A stretch of DNA of 16,429 nucleotides from Goniomonas avonlea (Eukaryota > Cryptophyceae > Goniomonadida > Goniomonadaceae), in NCBI GenBank assembly GCA_003573635.1, contig QUTJ01031739.1, forward strand, positions 1 to 16,429, in the 5' to 3' direction. The translations under genes were made by a program, and so were the position numbers. Every line of letters starts with the position of its first letter. Within the stretch, counting starts at the first letter, position 1. The notes below the pieces were generated by a model, which did no database searches, had not been told where the DNA came from, and saw only the letters and a program-made list of their open reading frames with translations. Of the stretch, positions 7,592 to 16,429 are shown in pieces.

Positions 7592-8748
7592 ATGGTCGGC
7601 AAATCGCTTGGCCCGATTCTGCTTCTGGCTGCTGTGGGGCTGTGCTCTGCAGCTGACTTCGACTTGCTTTCAGCGCCCTGGACTCCGTTTCATGCGAACT
7701 TTTCTTTAAACTTGGACCTTGTCCCAACTCTGGCGCAGATGCACAAGCGCTTTGGAGTCACGACTGTATGGGTGGCAGGTATTTTCCCGCTTGACCGAGG
7801 CTGTCTTCTGATCCCTGAATAGGATGCATGGGCCAGTGGCCCCAACTTTCCACTGCAGAGCGTGCTGATTTGATTACGATCTGGGCGAAGGAAGGGAAAG
7901 CACAGAGCTTGTTCACCATTTGCCATGTGGGTAGTAACGATCTCGAGGAGGCAGTAGAACTCGCGCACCACGCGGAGCAGGTTGGATGCTCTGCAATTGG
8001 TGTAATTGCCCCATCTTACCCTGGTGGCTGCAATTGATTCTTGGCTCTATGTTCACATTCGACACAGGACCCCCCAGCTCAAACCAGGCTCTGGTGCAAA
8101 GTTTGAAGATTGTTGCTGACGCCACTTCGCTTCCATTCTATTACTACCACATCCCAGCTGTAACTCGAATTTCGGTGCCTCTTGTGGAGACAGTTGCTGC
8201 CGCCCAGGCGGTAATACCCACCTTCGCTGGGATCAAGTATGTCGAGGACAACATTGAGGTGCGAAGACACCGAGGGGATCCTGTTCATCACATTCCACTT
8301 TTCCCTGTGTATGTTGGATGTCTATAACTATGTTCGCAGACCTTCCGCAACATCTCTGCTGGCAACCTCAAGATCTTCTGGGCCGCCAATCCCAAGCTGA
8401 AGGCGATGCCGTTTGGTGCTACCCGCTTTGTCCTTGCTCAGGGATATTTGTGCGTACTCTCTTTAATTCGGGTCCTTTTTATGACACAGCGTCAGGGCTC
8501 CCTACCTGCTGAAAGCTGCCAATGCATTCGCAGCTGGGGACAACACGGAGGCCGCTCACTGGTCTGACGCCTGGGACAACGTGATGACAGCCACCAGGCT
8601 GGGCGATACTCGTTGTGTGGACAAGATGCTGGGTGCTGATAACGGGCCGCCGAGATTGCCGCTCCAAGAGGTCACAAAGGAACAGTACGACGCCGTGCAT
8701 GCAGCGCTTGAGGCTCTCGACTTTTTCAAGATTGTGCCGACCAAGTGA
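7592..8748 (+). CDS. Secretory N-acetylneuraminate lyase / DHDPS-family protein, 5 exons
   Basis: Exons 7592-7778, 7823-8023, 8068-8258, 8340-8449 and 8490-8748 give 315 residues, normal for the family; introns are 44, 44, 81 and 40 nt. Sialic acid lyases cleave N-acetylneuraminate to N-acetylmannosamine and pyruvate through a Schiff base. Visible family marks are HVGSNDLEEA, VIAPSY, FYYYHIP (Tyr156, catalytic position), IPTFAGIKY (Lys186, Schiff-base position) and GPPRLPLQ near the C-terminus, resembling the animal-type enzyme. Residues 1-20 form a signal peptide (hydrophobic ILLLAAVGL, then CSA), unusual for a normally cytosolic enzyme. The carboxylate-binding GTTGE motif reads GCMGQ here (residues 63-67), and the STYN region is also altered, so activity or substrate may differ. 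For the last acceptor, 8490 is preferred over 8496 because it matches family spacing. Confidence 0.88.
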
Positions 8749-9095
8749 GGTGGGCATCTCAAGTTTTGGCTCTCGAGTAAATCTTTTCCACGTGCGTGCC
8801 AGGTGTGCGTTTGGAGAGGCTGGACAGGAGAGTGGGGGCAGACAGAGCCTGAGTGAGCGAGCGAGACTGACACACGCAATCATTTCATTGCGATCATTTT
8901 GTTCGATGAAGTACATCCTTTGGGATGTTTCGCCACTAAACAGACTTGTGCTGCCGCGCGGAATGCGAGCGCATGTTCATCAAGATCCCTTTTTCCCACA
9001 CCCACTCGGGCAACAAGGACAACACTGCAAGGGGGCAAGGTGAGGCAGGATGCTATCGAAACATTGCGCTACAATTGGAGAAGACACCTCGCTTA
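8749..9095. other. Convergent intergenic region
   Basis: This stretch lies between the stop codons of the lyase gene (plus) and the reductase gene (minus) and should hold both 3' UTRs. I see no canonical AATAAA, no RNA gene and no convincing ORF. Confidence 0.6.
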
Positions 9096-10211
9096 TCATC
9101 CAATAGCACAGTCCATATCGCAAAGAAGCGCGCGCCAACAGTCACCTGCACCCTGGAGCGAATGCGAAAACCAACCGAAGGTTCGAGCATCATGTCCTAG
9201 ACAGCGCAGCGCTCCCCGAACCGCCTGAGAGAGGTATTTAAATCGTTTCTCAGCTTCCGCGAAGTGTCCAAAGGCTGACAGGTTGAAGCTTGAAGCTTGT
9301 AGCAAGCTAGTGGAATCATACCTGGCCTGGCGATGCAACCAACCAGCTTCTGCCGAACGGGACGATTGAGGTAGCGCAGAAAAACGGCACAAATGACAAG
9401 ACGTCAATTTTGTGGTCGGACACCTCAACTCGCAGGACCTGGCTCAGACGATCATTGTATCTGTAGACACCGTTAGGCAGCTATGGGAAAGGAGGGGGGG
9501 GGGCACACGCTTTGCTTGCGCAATACGAGGCTTGAAATGGAAGCATGAAGAACGTGGTTGCACTGCTGACATTGATGATGCCGCCATTGCCACGCTTCAG
9601 CAGCATCTATGATAGTGTCAGATGTTGGAGCTATACCAAATGAAACAGCGCACAGGCAAAATAGTGACAAGAATCTTTGTGAAGCCCTTGACGTTGCACC
9701 CGAGTAATGTTTCGCAGTTGGCATCCTGCCAGAGAGGAACGGCTGGATCGACTGCTATCCCCGCATTGTTGACCAGAACGGCAACATCAAGCCCCGCCAA
9801 TTGATCTCTGAGATCCAGATAAAATGTATCATCGGCTGCCGACAGATCGCACGCAATGGCCTTGGTCTTCACGTACAGCTCCGAGACTTCGTCCTGGGCA
9901 GCACGGAGCTTTGAGGGTGTTCGCCCGATCAGAACGATGTTAAATCCACGAGCTGCCAACTCCAGAGCAAATGCTTTGCCGAGACCGTCACTAGCCCCGG
10001 TCACGACCGCCCAGGTCTCTCTCTCCTTGACCATGTAACGCCGCCGAAGGTCTTTTCCCGGACGCAGCAAAGTGCGCCACAGCCATGAAGCGCACTTATA
10101 GCTGGACCGAAGTACAACAAGTCCGCCCAGATAGGCAAGTGCTGTGATTATAGCTTCTCGCGATTCATCAATCTGCTCCAAGGCTTGGTCCAGCAGAACG
10201 TCAGGCTCCAT
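9096..10211 (-). CDS. Very-long-chain 3-oxoacyl-CoA reductase / 17-beta-HSD type SDR, 4 exons
   Basis: Exons 10211-9654, 9606-9509, 9460-9322 and 9224-9096 give 307 residues, normal for the family; introns are 47, 48 and 97 nt. Enzymes of this group reduce 3-ketoacyl-CoA with NADPH in ER fatty-acid elongation; some act on steroids. Seen: an N-terminal hydrophobic stretch (IITALAYLGGLVVL), likely a membrane anchor; the cofactor motif TGASDGLG; LVNNAG; NVKGFTK; the catalytic Ser in GIINVSSAT; the YxxxK motif as YCASK; then ASPGQ and a C-terminal LGHDARTFGWFSHSLQ. The start at MEPDV is chosen because an upstream in-frame Met adds a non-family leader. No ER-retrieval dilysine is visible at the C-terminus. 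Confidence 0.9.
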
Positions 10212-10403
10212 CTTCCTCCGTTCGACGTCGAGATTGGCGGTTTGCCATCTACTACAACCAGAATTTGTAATTATGTACCGACGACACAAATAGAAACTAG
10301 TCATGTATCATTTATGTAGAAGCAGCTCTGAGTCTTCTCTCGGTGGTTGAAGTTAGAAGGTCCGAGGCGAAAATCCAGGCCCTTCGCGAGAAACGCGAGA
10401 GGT
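10212..10403. promoter_or_regulatory. Divergent intergenic region between reductase and CNB-protein genes
   Basis: About 190 bp lie between the reductase ATG (minus) and the first in-frame ATG of the cyclic-nucleotide-binding gene (plus). The right part may be coding: the frame is open from 10332, and an overlapping frame reads SEAKIQALREKRERY near 10355-10400. A 5' exon of the plus gene could therefore sit here. Confidence 0.45.
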
Positions 10404-12488
10404 ATGCCAATCGTGCTTAGTGACGAAGATGCTTGGCGCAAGGCCTTGCAGACCGAGCCGTCGCAGCGTGAGGCTGTTGATCTTAAGCTCGCTTTCAGAG
10501 CGCTTCGAGAGATCAGGTATGTGCTCGTCTCCTGTGCGAGTCTAAGACCCTGTCAGATACGTGGATGATCTGGACCTGTCAGACTATGAGTTAATGCAGC
10601 TCTTGCGAATCGCGTTTTTTGTAGAGTACCAGAACAACAACATAATATTTTATAACGACGATCCTGCTTGGACTTTATTTGTGATTTTGCGAGGTGGGGT
10701 CGAGATTCGTGCAGTTCGCGACGGGTTGAACAAATCTGTCGCTCGGTTCAATACCGGTGATACATTTGGAGAACTTGCCGTCCACTATGAGAAACCGTGC
10801 ACTATGACTTGCCTCGCGCGTGGTAAGACGGAGCTGCTTATGATTGATTTCGAAGCGTACAACGACGTTTTGCGTGAGGTGAGTGCCCGAATCTCGTGTC
10901 AAAGCGTTATGCTCACACAATTCAGCGCTATGTTGAGACCCCTGAACTCAGCGCCCGCATAGTGGAGCAGCTCTTGATAATGAAGCAACCGTACCGTCGC
11001 ACACCTGAAGATGTAAAGGCACTGCATGACCTTATGCCTGACATAGTTTTGTTTGGCGAAGAGGATGAGGAAAAGGTGGGTCTGACAGAGTTGACTGCGA
11101 AAATCTCATTTGCAACAGCGGCTCGAGCTGTGGAATGTGGTATCGTGCCTGCGTGTCCGGGAAGGGGACATGCTCTTCCGCCAGGGTGAGGCTGTCAAGG
11201 ACTTTGCCATGTTCGCACCAATAATGGGAACCATCGAAGTTTCTGTTCGGTCGAAGGATGGCCGAGGAGAGATGGTGAGAATCATGAAACACTCTCGCTG
11301 GCACTCCCCCTCGCCTCGCTCTACCCTCTCCTCCCATTCTCTCTCCCCTCTCTCGCTCCGGGCTTCACCCTCTCCTCTCATAGGGATGAAGCCGTCAGTT
11401 CCATCTGCAGGTACCGCTCGGAACGTTCTCTGACGGACAAGGATTCGGTGAATTTGCTTGTATGACTGCACCTGGCCTTGGGACCCTCGACCCGCTACCA
11501 CAGGTGTCCCATTTTTGTATTTCTTTGTGTGTTTACACGGATTGACCGGATGCCGTATCTGCGACTGATCGTTCCATCTCTACTGCCCCCAGAAATCTTT
11601 CCGATGGGATCTGTGACCGCTCAGCGGTTCCTGGGCTGTTTAAATCTTCTCTCACCTCTCACCTCTCTCCTCTTCCTTGGTCTCCATCTTCTCATCTTCT
11701 ATTCGCCCTCTCCTTCCCCTCCCTTGTCTCCTCTTAGGTGTCTCAGTGCTCCAGAAACTTGAATCCAATTAGCTCGAGTCCATTGTCTCAAATCCGGCAC
11801 GTCTTTGTCCTTGACTTGTCTTCACCATCATGCTCGTTAGAGTTTTGCACCTGTTGGTGGGATCAATGCCTGGTCAAGGGTTGACGCTGTTTGGCAGCGA
11901 GAGGTAACGGCCACAGCTACGGCGGACTGCCTTCTCTGTAAACTTCCTCGGCAAGCATACGAGGAGTATATGCACAATAAGCTGACCGCAAGGTGCAGTT
12001 ACGTGGAGAAAGCTGTTTTCGATTCCTCGTGCTTCTTCAGTTACAGTGGCGTGGGACAGGGAGGATGAAGGGGGCAACAGAGTGCACTCGAAGGGGGGGG
12101 GGGGTGAAGCGAGAGAGCGAGCCTGCAATTGTCTTGCGTGCTTGCACACGTGTTTCCCAACCTTACTGCCATAGTTGTTGGGAACCGGAGGAGAAGCACG
12201 AGGAGTCGACTGGGGAGACCGGAGACGAGGGACGACAGGGGGAGGTAGGGTGGAAACGAGGGCACAGAGCTTACAGCCGCCGTCCACACGTTTATGCTTT
12301 TGCCTCAGATGGGCTGCCAACATTTCTGTAATCAACCAAGCACTGCCGCGCACATTGAGCTACTCCGCTGAACAACTTGCGCCTCTCGAGTATCTGTTTC
12401 GGTCTTTGGACGTACCAGCTGGTGCTCCCCTCGTTGAGCAAGGAGATGACATTGAGCATGTACGTTTCCTTGCCTCGCCTCGCTGTCT

Positions 12489-12523
<35 letters not shown>

Positions 12524-14431
12524 CTTACCTGCGTCTGCTCCCCACACACGCGCCACTTCTCACCAACATCTACCCCACAGGTGTACATCATTCTCGAAGG
12601 CGGTTTCATGACTCAGATCGTCCTAAGGTCCCAGCCCATCCGCACACAGGCACAAATTGAAGAGCACGGGCAGGCAGAGCTACTCAAAGCTCGAGCATTC
12701 AACTTTTGTACTGTGGGAGCTCCAAAGGTTGGTGCATACGTGATCTGAGAAAAGTGAATGTGGGGACATGTCTATAACATGATGCAACTGGACATGTCAT
12801 GTCTCTCCATATCTCCTCATGACAAACACGTGCCAGACAGTTCAGTCCTCTGCGTCGAAAGGGGTGGAAGTTTTCATGTGCTAACATGCTCGATAACAGG
12901 TCGTTGGTCACTGCGAGGCCTGGGGAGGGATGGAAGTGTGGCCTTTCCGGTTGATTGCGCTGGTGGACACGACAGTCTTGTGTATAACTCCCGAGGTACA
13001 ATATGTCCAAGTCTCCCCACTGGGTAGATCTCGTCCCTTCCCATTGCAAGGGGGCTGGGGGCAGGGGACGGAGAGAGCCAGGAGTGGAGGGAGGGACAGG
13101 AGAAGGGAGAAGAACGTGAAGGAGGGCGGAGGGTGGAAGAGGTGGGAGGTAAGAGGCGAAGACGGACGGGAGACCAGGGGAGACGTGAACCCCTCACTCC
13201 GTTGCTTCCCCGCTTCTCTTGCTTACAAGCTCGTCCGCCTATTCCTTCTGATGCTCGTTTCTCTCCTACCCTCAGGCAGATCCCGTGGCCGCAGCGGATC
13301 CTCGGAGTTTCGATTCCCGAGTCGTTGGGTGTTGGGGCGAGGCGACACAGACTCTTGACAGCTTGCTGAAGGGACCTTTCGTCGTCCTTGGGGATGCCGT
13401 CCGATTGGAATCAATTCATGATATTTTTCTTGAAAAAGATGCGATTTTGACGCGACCCAACCGCAGCATTGGACCAAGGTCTTGGCGCTCGACGCCACAT
13501 GGGACTTCTGGCAGCTTGCTGAGAGGGACATGGAGGTGTGCGTAGAGCGAGGGAGAGTGAGAGGGGGAGGGGGGCGGAGACCTTCCCTTTCTTTTTTGGG
13601 GTCATCAGAGTGTCAATGGCTTGTATTGATAGCGATATTTATAGATAATCAGGCAGGAGTGATCACATCGTTCAACTGATGACTCGATGGTGCAACAGAG
13701 CTGATACAACGACAACAAATGACTGCAAGTGTCTGAGAATAGGAACGAAGAGTTGGAGTAAGTGTGAGTGGGGGTGGAAGTAGGACAAACCACGTCCAAG
13801 AGCTCTAGCTGACGTTACTAGCGACAAGACCCCGAGACAGCCAGGCAAGATAGAGCGATGCAGAAGCAGTCTGCTCTTGACGGAGAAGAAACGTGTTGTC
13901 CACTCGCGCAATGAGTCATCTTAATCTACCATCTTCGTCGCTCTGTTTTGTCTTTCTTGACACCTTAATTCGCTCGCTCAGTTTTGAACTCAGACAAGCT
14001 CAAAACTACAAAGAGATGGCGATCAAATACGTTTAGGGCTCTCATCTTGCTGGTGGATGGTACATGCGTCGCTATCAGGAGAACTGCGTCTGTGCCTCAC
14101 CAGCCTTAGGATGCATCGAAAGGCGGCTGACTGAGGATGCATTTTAATTTCGGATTCTCAGTTTCGAACTGCGTGGGTGGAAAAGCACGAGGCGATGCAA
14201 GCACGCCTGAAGCTGCGCAGTGTGTTCCAGTTCCCATTAGTGTTTCCCCTGCCTACTCCAACCACAGATGACAACCCTCCAGGTGTGCGCCTCTGTCTCT
14301 CGTCTTCCCATCCTGCTTTCTCGCCCGCTCCCCCCCCTGTCTTTCGCCTTTTTCCTCTCGCACTCACGCCCGCCCCCTGCACAACACACACACACCTCGC
14401 TATCTCTCTCTCTCTCTCAGACACACACACA

Positions 14432-14465
<34 letters not shown>

Positions 14466-15908
14466 AAACACTCACACACAAACACTCACTCACACACACA
14501 CACACACTTCATCAGCGACAGAGAATGCTGGGAGCTCAGAAGAGGTGCTATGTTCTCTCAATTTTGCATCTTGGCAATAGTGTCAATGCTGAATGTACTC
14601 ACGAACCTCACACAACTGAACGCTCCTGAAAAACCACTGCGAGAAACCTGCCCGCCTCCCCCCTTCCCCTCTTCGATCTCCACTATTTTCTCTCCCCTGC
14701 CAGCCCCCTTCACACATAATGCTGGTTGGACCCCTTTGCCAAGAACTGCAGCAATGCAAGTGTGAGCGAGTCGTAGAACGAGCGAGCGTGGGAGTGAGTG
14801 TGAGAGTTGGTGTTGTTCGAGACAGAGAGGAAGTTTGTGTGCGCAGCCTGAACTGGATTGAGAGCTGAGTGCTTGTTTGTATGATTGCGTGACAGTGACT
14901 GACGTACCTAACAGAACAGGTTCTGCCGCCGTCCAACGGAGGTTATGTACCTGGTGAAACTCCGGTGAGCATATTATTTGTGGTTGGCAACAAAAGACAG
15001 TCGATTTTTCTTCTGAACAGGCTGAGTGATTTGACTCACTATGGGAGGGTTTTTTGGTCGCAGCTTTTTCCAAACGACTTTTTCCGAATTGGTGTTCAAT
15101 GTTGGTCATATGTTTCAACAGCAGACTGACTCGCATTCTCGATGACACCTGTGGACTCGGTCCACGACACGCGACTGCATTCACAACCCGACGCGTGCAC
15201 ACTCCGACTCACGCATGAGCACTGCCTTGACATGTTTTTGTGTGCGGCATGAGTCGAGTGCGCTAAGGAGTAGATTTTGCGTCTTCGCTCGAGTTCGTAT
15301 CTCCCGCTTTCAGCCAGTCCATCTTGATCGATTGGCTGCAAACTCTTGAACTCTTGCCCTTGTGCAGCAGCCTGCGTGTGACACACCACCACATCACACC
15401 ACACGCGTGACATGCACTCCGCAGGATGTGCCCTTCAAATCAATTGCAGAGCTTCTTGCCCAGCAGCACAGCCAGGCTCCAGTCACGCCACCACCTCCGG
15501 ACACGCCACCTCCAATGAACCCCTCTCGCCGTCGCTGGAACAAGTCTCTCACTGCAGTTGCCGCTATGATCAGGCTTCGTAAAGCGCGTTTGAGCGCCAA
15601 GCAAATTGGAGAGGCTGACTCTGGCAGTTCCAACGAACGCCTCGTGTGCGAGCCGTCGGAAGCTTTCGACCCAGGTGTGTATGTGCGTGTGTGAGAGAGA
15701 GAGGTCCAATCAGCAAGGGACCGCTGAGCGCCCACAGACACCGAAGGACCTGAGAGGAGAGTGTCCGCAGACTGTTGAAAACATTTTTCGGTTCTCTAAT
15801 CCACAACAGCACCCCGTCTCAGTTGTTAGAGTTCAAGATTCTGCTAGAGCCGTGAGTTGTTTTTCTGTAACCGCACCCCTTCCATAGCTGGTGAAATTCG
15901 AGGCTTGA
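10404..15908 (+). CDS. Protein with three cyclic-nucleotide-binding-like domains and Pro-rich tail, multi-exon
   Basis: Supported exons: 10404-10516, 10557-10878, 10926-11075, 11119-11274, 11399-11503, 12309-12459, 12581-12727, 12900-12995, 13276-(unclear), 13467-13535, 14162-14282, 14915-14964, 15425-15674, then 15823-15851 and 15888-15908. Phases match except across 11504-12308, where an exon is missing, and the end of exon 13276. Domain 1 (10557-10878) has FVILRGGVEI and GDTFGELAVHYEKPC. Domain 2 (11119-11503) has EGDMLFRQGE, MGTIEV and GQGFGEFACM. Domain 3 (12309-12995) has GAPLVEQGDDIEHVYIILEGG. The phosphate-binding cassette lacks the usual Arg-Ala after FGELA (PCTM in place of PRAA), so cyclic nucleotide may not bind. 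The tail has PVTPPPPDTPPP and a basic stretch. No channel or kinase domain is seen. The start at 10404 is the first in-frame ATG; the C-terminus could instead end about 20 bases after 15802. Confidence 0.72.
11504..12308 (+). other. Unresolved stretch inside the CNB gene
   Basis: The exon before ends in phase 0 and the exon after needs phase 2, so at least one exon lies here. Candidates are an open phase-0 frame from 11738 (after CTCTTAG) containing QIRHVFVLDL, and a frame ending GLTLFGSE before GTAACG at 11907. Neither alone completes the join convincingly. CT-rich tracts (11580-11740) and a poly-G run near 12098 fill the rest. Confidence 0.4.
12481..12530. repeat. (CTGC)n tetranucleotide repeat in a CNB-gene intron
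   Basis: Seven or so CTGC units lie within the 121-nt intron 12460-12580. The same motif occurs at 1914-1932 as GCAG on the opposite strand. Confidence 0.92.
12996..13275 (+). other. 280-nt intron of the CNB gene
   Basis: G/A-rich (GGGGGCAGGGGACGGAGAG-type) from 13045 to 13190, then a CT-rich 3' end leading to the CTCAG acceptor. No exon seen. Confidence 0.55.
13536..14161 (+). other. 626-nt intron of the CNB gene
   Basis: This links ERDME (phase 0) to FRTAWVEKHEAM (phase 0). It has low repeat content apart from G/A-rich sequence at 13550-13580. A further small exon cannot be excluded. Confidence 0.5.
14283..14914 (+). other. 632-nt intron with long (CA)n tract
   Basis: A CT tract (14401-14420) is followed by (CA)n interrupted by AAC and CTC (14421-14508). 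The donor GTGTGCGC at 14283 and acceptor CTAACAG before 14915 give a matching phase 1. Confidence 0.6.
14965..15424 (+). other. 460-nt intron of the CNB gene
   Basis: Starts with a canonical GTGAGC and ends CTCCGCAG; both sides are phase 0. No repeat or exon recognised. Confidence 0.6.
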
Positions 15909-16429
15909 TCGCCGATGGTTGTGTCCGCCTCTGACGCAGAAACTGAGCAAATGTTGGGTGTACGGCTGCTGGCGGTATGCTACATCGTTGGGACATTCGT
16001 GTCCTCGAAGAGGAAGTGTGTGAACCAGGCAGCTTCTGCCTGTCGGTCGCATGGTCGCCTGCCTGTCTTTTGCACTGTCTGTGTTGTCTGTCAGTTTGCC
16101 AAGCTGTGGCAGAGAGGGGGATGGGCTCTCTGTCTCTCTCTGTCCTGTCTGCCTTTGAAATCAATGAGCATTCTCAACTACTGAATGCAATGGTTCAACA
16201 TCAGGAAGATTTAATTCGATTCGTAGATAACAGGCTGTCCAATTAAAGATTGGCTCAAAGTGAAACTATGATTGTTTTTCTCGTCGCTTCGTCGTTTCGT
16301 CGCTTTTTGACACATTGCCTCGCAGACACCTCATTGGAGAAAGACGAAGCAGATTTAATTTTGCAAGGAAGAGATATGGCTGCTCGGATCTCGCCGGTGT
16401 GTGTACCTTGCTTTGCCCCCCCCCCCCCC
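15909..16429. other. Region right of the CNB gene to the window edge
   Basis: No gene could be established. A plus-strand frame (15977-16246) has two protein-like patches, HRWDIRVLEEEV near 15980-16015 and LLNAMVQHQEDLIRFVDN near 16178-16235, separated by low-complexity CTGTCT repeats. They could be further exons of the CNB gene. The window ends in a poly-C run (from about 16417) that looks like a contig edge. Confidence 0.35.

Noticed and set aside
7344-7709. Plus-strand 121-codon frame upstream of the lyase
   Set aside because: It overlaps the UBA exon on the other strand and the lyase signal peptide in another frame.
9856-10038. Plus-strand frame opposite the reductase
   Set aside because: Shadow of the reductase Rossmann-fold exon.
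10303-10350. ATG at 10303 as the CNB-gene start
   Set aside because: Its frame ends after 15 codons, and no splice joined it in phase to the CNB exon.

Overview
This window is nuclear DNA from an intron-dense eukaryote, most likely a protist. I cannot place the lineage from sequence alone. The evidence is GT-AG introns in every gene (many only 36-50 nt, some of several hundred nt), dense microsatellites, and protein families typical of eukaryotes. There are no bacterial operon features, tRNA or rRNA genes, transposons or CRISPR arrays. Position 4267 is an N beside a poly-G run, and the window ends in poly-C, so parts look like draft assembly.

Four split genes can be reconstructed by joining open exons across splice sites with matching phase. 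(1) Minus strand, 7423 down to 40 and continuing past position 1: about 19 exons encoding a UBA domain, a P/Q-rich segment with a pure polyQ tract, a long E/R/Q-rich coiled coil, and a TKL-type kinase domain. The kinase catalytic loop reads HGH instead of HRD, so it is probably a pseudokinase. Its introns hold most of the repeats in the left 7 kb. (2) Plus strand, 7592-8748: five exons for a 315-residue N-acetylneuraminate lyase/DHDPS-family protein with a signal peptide and a substituted GTTGE motif. (3) Minus strand, 9096-10211: four exons for a 307-residue short-chain dehydrogenase of the very-long-chain 3-oxoacyl-CoA reductase/17-beta-HSD type. (4) Plus strand, about 10404-15908: at least twelve exons for a protein with three cyclic-nucleotide-binding-like domains and a Pro-rich C-terminal tail. 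Two internal stretches and both ends of this last gene are not fully resolved.

Layout: genes 1 and 2 are divergent, with 168 bp between start codons. Genes 2 and 3 converge, with about 350 bp between stop codons. Genes 3 and 4 are divergent, with about 190 bp between start codons. Nothing suggests the four genes form one pathway. The most interesting item is gene 1: no single reading frame shows it, and it combines a ubiquitin-binding-type domain, polyQ, a coiled coil and an apparently inactive kinase. All exon models come from reading the sequence; none has transcript support here.
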